Assembly (NCBI GenBank): GCA_944323365.1
Contig: CALUSG010000050.1
Span: forward strand, 1 to 54,080
Direction of reading: 5' to 3'
Source of the DNA: Candidatus Gastranaerophilales bacterium
GTDB lineage: Bacteria > Cyanobacteriota > Vampirovibrionia > Gastranaerophilales > Gastranaerophilaceae
DNA length: 54,080 bases
Positions 50,067-54,080 of this stretch are shown piece after piece (the stretch's first letter is position 1; each line of letters opens with the position of its first letter). A program made the position numbers and the translations under genes. A model generated the notes under the pieces. That model worked only from the letters and a program-made list of their open reading frames with translations. It searched no databases and was not told where the DNA came from.

Positions 50067-52550
50067 ATGAAAGAAAGTTATTTTCCACAGCAAATAGAGA
50101 AAAAATGGCAAAAAATTTGGGAAGAAACAGGTGCATTTAAAACACCTGATAATAGTGAAAAACCAAAATATTTTGCGTTGTCAATGTTTCCATATCCATC
50201 AGGAAAACTTCATATGGGGCATGTAAGAAATTATACGATTACAGATGTTATAGCTCGTTTTAAAAAGGCCAATGGATATAACGTACTTCATCCAATGGGT
50301 TGGGACAGCTTTGGTTTGCCGGCAGAAAATGCAGCAATGAAACACGGGGCAGACCCCGAAACTTGGACAGACGAAAATATTAAATACATGACAAAACAGC
50401 TTAAAATGCTTGGACTTTCTTATGATTGGGACAGAGAAGTTACAACATGTAAACCTGATTACTATAAATGGACGCAGTGGTTATTTCTTCAACTATATAA
50501 AAAAGGTTTAGCTTATAAAAAAGAAGCAGCGGTAAACTGGTGTGATAACTGTGCAACAGTTTTGGCAAATGAACAGGTGATTGACGGCAAGTGTTGGAGA
50601 TGTGACGGAATTGTTGAGAAAAAATATTTATCACAGTGGTTTTTAAAGATTACAGATTATGCTGAGGTTTTATTGAAGGATTTAGACAAGCTGCCTGGCT
50701 GGGGCGACAATGTAAAAACTATGCAGGCAAATTGGATTGGTAAATCTCAAGGTGCAATTTTTAAATTTAAAGTTAAAGAAATTGAAGGTTTAGAAGTTCC
50801 TGTTTATACAACTAGACCGGATACGGTGTATGGCATAACATATTTGGTTGTAGCTCCTGAATATAAAGATATTGAAAAGCTTACAACTGCTGAAAATAAA
50901 AAAGCAGTTGAGGAATACCGTGCAAATGCCAGAAAAATGTCTGAAATTGAAAGACTTTCCACAGAACGTATTAAAACAGGCGTTCCGCTGGGTACACATT
51001 GTATAAATCCTTTTAATGGCGAAGAATTCCCATTATGGACAGCGGATTACGCTCTCGTTGAATACGGAACAGGTGCTGTAATGGCTGTTCCGGCACATGA
51101 TACAAGAGATTATGATTTCGCTCAAAAATATAAATTGCCTTTAAAAGTTGTTATTCAAAATCCTGAAAAACCGTCAGATTGTAAAGATGAAGCTTATACT
51201 GATTCAGGTATTTTAGTTAATTCAAATGAATTCAACGGCATGAAAAATGAAGAGGCTAAAAAAGTTATTATTGAAAAATCAGTGAAAGAAGGATTTGGTG
51301 AATTTAAAACGCAATACAGATTACGTGATTGGTTAATCTCAAGACAAAGATACTGGGGAGCTCCAATACCTGTAGTGTATTGTGATAAATGTGGAATTGT
51401 TCCGGTAGATGAAAAAGATTTACCGGTGAGATTGCCAAAAGATGTCGATTTTAGTGTCGTCGGGAAATCTCCTATAACAACATCTAAAAGTTTTTTGGAT
51501 ACGGTTTGCCCGCATTGCGGCGGACCTGCAAAACGTGAAACTGATACCATGGACACATTTATGTGCTCAAGCTGGTATTACATGAGATATTCCGATGCCA
51601 AAAATAACAAAAAACCTTTTGACAGGGATTTAGTTAATAAGTGGCTGCCGGTTGATCAATATGTAGGCGGAATTGAACATGCAATTTTACATTTACTATA
51701 TTCAAGATTTTTCACAAAAGCATTAAAAGACTTAGAACTTTTAGATTTCGATGAGCCGTTTAAAAATCTTTTAACACAGGGAATGGTGTTGAAAGACGGG
51801 GCAAAAATGTCAAAATCAAAAGGTAATACTGTTGATCCGGATGAAATATTTGAAAATTACGGTGCTGATACAGCGAGATTATTTATTTTATCGGATTCTC
51901 CTCCGGCAAGAGATTTTGATTGGTCAGATGCCGGTGTTGAAGGCTGTTATAAATTTTTAAACAGAGTATGGCGACTTGTTGCTACAAATGCTGAAAATAT
52001 TGATTTGAATGCATCAATAAACGGTAAAACCTTTAGCAAAGAAAATGATAATCTAATAAGAACAGTTCATATGGCTATAAAAGGTATTACGAATGATATA
52101 TCAAATGATTTTCAGTTTAATACTGTAATTTCTAAATATAGAGAACTTACAAATGCAATATATGATTGGCAGTCAAAGAAAAGTCAATTGTCAGATGAAG
52201 ATAAAACAGTATTAAGTTTTGCAATAGTTGCTTTGTTAAAATTAATGTCGCCTGTTGCGGTACATTTGACAGAAGAGGCATGGCATGAGTTAGGTGCATC
52301 AACCTCAATACATGATGAACCTTGGCTTGCTTGGGATGAAAATTTGGCTAAATTAAGCTCAATAACTTTAGTTGTTCAGGTAAACGGCAAAGTTAAAGAT
52401 AAAATTGAAGTCGATGAAGGATTATCTCAAGATGAAATGAAAAATATTGCCTTAAACAGTCCAAAAATAAAAGAACTTACTACAGGTAAAGAAATCGTCA
52501 AGATTATAGTTGTTCCGAAAAAGTTGGTTAATATTGTTATAAAACCATAA
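50067..52550 (+). CDS. leuS: Leucyl-tRNA synthetase
   Basis: An 827-residue class I synthetase, normal bacterial length. The HIGH motif is HMGH at residues 49-52 (FPYPSGKLHMGHVRNYTITD). A zinc-ribbon-like pair WCDNC...CWRCDG follows near 155-175. The CP1 editing domain contains YTTRPDTVYGITYLVVAPEY and ALVEYGTGAVMAVPAHDTRD. The KMSKS loop KDGAKMSKSKGN is near 580, followed by the anticodon-binding domain (HLTEEAWHELG) and the C-terminal domain VQVNGKVKDKIEV. Intact. It acylates tRNA-Leu with leucine in the cytoplasm. Confidence 0.98.
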   Translation: MKESYFPQQIEKKWQKIWEETGAFKTPDNSEKPKYFALSMFPYPSGKLHMGHVRNYTITDVIARFKKANGYNVLHPMGWDSFGLPAENAAMKHGADPETWTDENIKYMTKQLKMLGLSYDWDREVTTCKPDYYKWTQWLFLQLYKKGLAYKKEAAVNWCDNCATVLANEQVIDGKCWRCDGIVEKKYLSQWFLKITDYAEVLLKDLDKLPGWGDNVKTMQANWIGKSQGAIFKFKVKEIEGLEVPVYTTRPDTVYGITYLVVAPEYKDIEKLTTAENKKAVEEYRANARKMSEIERLSTERIKTGVPLGTHCINPFNGEEFPLWTADYALVEYGTGAVMAVPAHDTRDYDFAQKYKLPLKVVIQNPEKPSDCKDEAYTDSGILVNSNEFNGMKNEEAKKVIIEKSVKEGFGEFKTQYRLRDWLISRQRYWGAPIPVVYCDKCGIVPVDEKDLPVRLPKDVDFSVVGKSPITTSKSFLDTVCPHCGGPAKRETDTMDTFMCSSWYYMRYSDAKNNKKPFDRDLVNKWLPVDQYVGGIEHAILHLLYSRFFTKALKDLELLDFDEPFKNLLTQGMVLKDGAKMSKSKGNTVDPDEIFENYGADTARLFILSDSPPARDFDWSDAGVEGCYKFLNRVWRLVATNAENIDLNASINGKTFSKENDNLIRTVHMAIKGITNDISNDFQFNTVISKYRELTNAIYDWQSKKSQLSDEDKTVLSFAIVALLKLMSPVAVHLTEEAWHELGASTSIHDEPWLAWDENLAKLSSITLVVQVNGKVKDKIEVDEGLSQDEMKNIALNSPKIKELTTGKEIVKIIVVPKKLVNIVIKP

Positions 52551-52565
52551 TTTTTTGTAACAAAC

Positions 52566-52593
52566 TTGTAAAATTATATATTCATATTATAAT
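52566..52593 (+). promoter_or_regulatory. Promoter of the pyrophosphatase gene
   Basis: TTGTAA, a 16-base spacer and TATAAT, 35 bases before ATG 52629, with GGAGG in the leader. No terminator is visible between leuS and this promoter. Confidence 0.55.
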
Positions 52594-52628
52594 TAGGCTG
52601 TAAATTGTAACTTTTAGTGGAGGATATT

Positions 52629-54080
52629 ATGATTAAAAAGTTATTTAGTCCAAAAGCATTATCTGCGGTGTTTGCAGTATTAATGCTTGGCATTGCTCCT
52701 GCATTTGCAGGCGAAGCTGATTTGGTAGTTCCGAATATCCACCAGTTATCACCTGATAGTTTTAACTTATTGTTAATTGGTATGGTGATTTCTTTAATTG
52801 GATGTATTTTCGGATTTATCGAATTTTTGAGAATTAAAAAGTTGCAAGTCCACACTGCAATGGCTGAAATCGGAAACACAATTTTCGAAACTTGCAAAAC
52901 TTACTTGATTCAACAAGGTAAATTTTTGTTAGTGCTGGAAGTGTTAATCGGTTTGTGTATTGCATTTTACTTTGGTTACTTGCAACAAATGGGGTTGTCC
53001 GGTGTATTGACAATTTTAGCTTGGTCAGTAATCGGTATTTTAGGTTCTTACGGTGTTGCGTGGTTTGGTATTAGAATGAACACATTAGCAAACGCAAGAA
53101 CAGCATTCGCATCACTTAAAGGAAACCCTTTGAATATTTTGAATATTCCTTTAAGAGCCGGTATGAGTATCGGTGTATTATTAGTATCTGTTGAATTGAT
53201 TTTGATGCTTACAATTCTTTTGTTTGTACCGGGACATTTAGCAGGAGCTTGCTTTATCGGTTTTGCAATCGGTGAATCTTTGGGTGCCTCAGCACTTCGT
53301 GTAGCAGGTGGTATCTTTACAAAAATTGCTGATATCGGATCAGATTTGATGAAAATCCAATTCGGTATTAAAGAAGATGACCCGAGAAACCCCGGTGTTA
53401 TCGCTGATTGTACCGGTGACAACGCTGGCGATTCAATCGGACCGACTGCTGACGGTTTTGAAACTTACGGTGTAACAGGTGTTGCACTTGTTTCATTCAT
53501 TCTTTTGGGCGTTATGCCTGAATATCAGGTTCAGCTTTTAACCTGGATATTCACAATGAGATTTTTGATGATAGTAACTTCTGTTGTTGCTTATTGGATT
53601 AACAACATTATTGACGGAGTTTACGCTTCAAAAACATCTAAATTTGATTTTGAACAGCCTTTGACAAACCTTGTATGGCTGACTTCAATTCTATCTATCG
53701 CAATGACTTTTGGCGTAAGCCACTGGTTATTGGCTCCTTTAGGCGGAAGCTTATGGCTTGTTCTTTCAGGTATTATTTCTTGCGGAACCCTGGGTGCTGC
53801 TTTAATCCCTGAATTTACAAAAATCTTTACTTCTCCTAAAGCAAAACATACAGAAGAAGTTGTTACAGCTTCAAAAGAAGGCGGTGCATCTTTAACAATC
53901 CTTTCAGGTATTGTTTCAGGTAACTTCTCTGCCTTTTGGATAGGTATGGTAATCGTACTTTTAATGGGTCTTGCTTATTTTGCAAGCACATTTATACCTG
54001 CAGATATTATGGTTTACTCATCAGTATTTGCATTTGGTTTGGTAGCTTTCGGTTTCCTTGGTATGGGACCTGTTACAATC
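52629..54080 (+). CDS. hppA: Membrane-bound ion-pumping pyrophosphatase, cut by the right edge
   Basis: ATG 52629 is preceded by GTGGAGG. 484 codons are visible and the frame is open at the edge; full proteins are about 650-750 residues. A signal-like hydrophobic start (ALSAVFAVLMLGIAPAFAGE) is followed by many membrane helices. The pyrophosphate site includes EDDPRNPGVIADCTGDNAGD near 248-267, continuing SIGPTADGFETYGVTGVAL. This wording resembles the potassium-stimulated, often sodium-pumping branch. The residue that decides potassium dependence lies beyond the window. It uses pyrophosphate hydrolysis to energise the membrane. Confidence 0.93.
   Translation, partial: MIKKLFSPKALSAVFAVLMLGIAPAFAGEADLVVPNIHQLSPDSFNLLLIGMVISLIGCIFGFIEFLRIKKLQVHTAMAEIGNTIFETCKTYLIQQGKFLLVLEVLIGLCIAFYFGYLQQMGLSGVLTILAWSVIGILGSYGVAWFGIRMNTLANARTAFASLKGNPLNILNIPLRAGMSIGVLLVSVELILMLTILLFVPGHLAGACFIGFAIGESLGASALRVAGGIFTKIADIGSDLMKIQFGIKEDDPRNPGVIADCTGDNAGDSIGPTADGFETYGVTGVALVSFILLGVMPEYQVQLLTWIFTMRFLMIVTSVVAYWINNIIDGVYASKTSKFDFEQPLTNLVWLTSILSIAMTFGVSHWLLAPLGGSLWLVLSGIISCGTLGAALIPEFTKIFTSPKAKHTEEVVTASKEGGASLTILSGIVSGNFSAFWIGMVIVLLMGLAYFASTFIPADIMVYSSVFAFGLVAFGFLGMGPVTI

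Noticed and set aside
1-54080. tRNA, rRNA, CRISPR arrays, insertion sequences, prophage or integrase genes
   Set aside because: I looked for cloverleaf T-arms, regularly spaced repeats, transposase motifs and flanking duplications and saw none.

Overview
The window is AT-rich (roughly 30 % GC by eye), densely packed bacterial chromosome. Small overlaps between genes are common, and there are no rRNA or tRNA genes, no insertion sequences and no CRISPR array. Two prepilin-like proteins carry the N-terminal signature FTLAEVLITLGIIGVVAAMT, and the lipoprotein, envelope and surface-sugar gene set is that of a bacterium with a complex envelope. This combination fits the gut Gastranaerophilales (non-photosynthetic 'Melainabacteria', sister to Cyanobacteria). 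The assignment is an inference from style and gene content, not from a marker gene.

Layout. (1) 1-11.9 kb is a surface-polysaccharide island. It holds a cut gene at the left edge, a polysaccharide pyruvyl transferase on +, and a tightly overlapping minus-strand operon: ATP-grasp, SDR epimerase, ThDP enzyme, HAD phosphatase, WbsX-type transferase, DUF1796-GT2 fusion, sulfotransferase broken at a C8 tract, FdtB-like aminotransferase, GT2. (2) 12.0-13.1 kb holds a MarR regulator and a cation-efflux protein. (3) 13.15-20.8 kb is a second minus-strand sugar operon: LicD, a CDP-ribitol synthase fusion (IspD+SDR), GT2, FdtA, RmlC, RmlB, RmlD, RmlA and a gamma carbonic anhydrase. Together the two operons can supply dTDP-rhamnose, a dTDP-3-amino-3,6-dideoxyhexose and CDP-ribitol. 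(4) 20.8-22.5 kb holds a NarL-type response regulator and a pilin gene. The pilin's good promoter and Shine-Dalgarno drive a start codon that a G9 tract throws out of frame. (5) 22.5-36.7 kb is mostly metabolism: nadBC, two unrecognised membrane proteins, purSQL, a HEAT-repeat protein, queC with DUF366, a SPOR protein, surE, sdaAB/sdaAA, coaX and rex. (6) 36.7-43.8 kb holds uvrC, a PFL/UPF0210 protein, a MotA/MotB- or ZorA/ZorB-like motor pair, small zinc proteins and a second pilin. (7) 43.8-54.1 kb holds pdxJ, a MurT-like ligase, a YtxH/DUF948 group, lapA-like, rluD, lspA, leuS and the start of a membrane pyrophosphatase that runs off the right edge.

The most notable signal is a pair of long poly-G/C tracts in an AT-rich genome: C8 in a sulfotransferase and G9 in a pilin leader. 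Each sits inside a reading frame that becomes continuous when one base is added. They look like phase-variable contingency loci acting on cell-surface functions. Because both are exactly one base short, systematic homopolymer undercalling must be excluded first. Other points are a bacterial ISPD/FKRP-like ribitol-phosphate module, C-terminally short PurL and UvrC, several apparently leaderless promoters, and convergent gene pairs whose stop codons lie inside one shared terminator stem.
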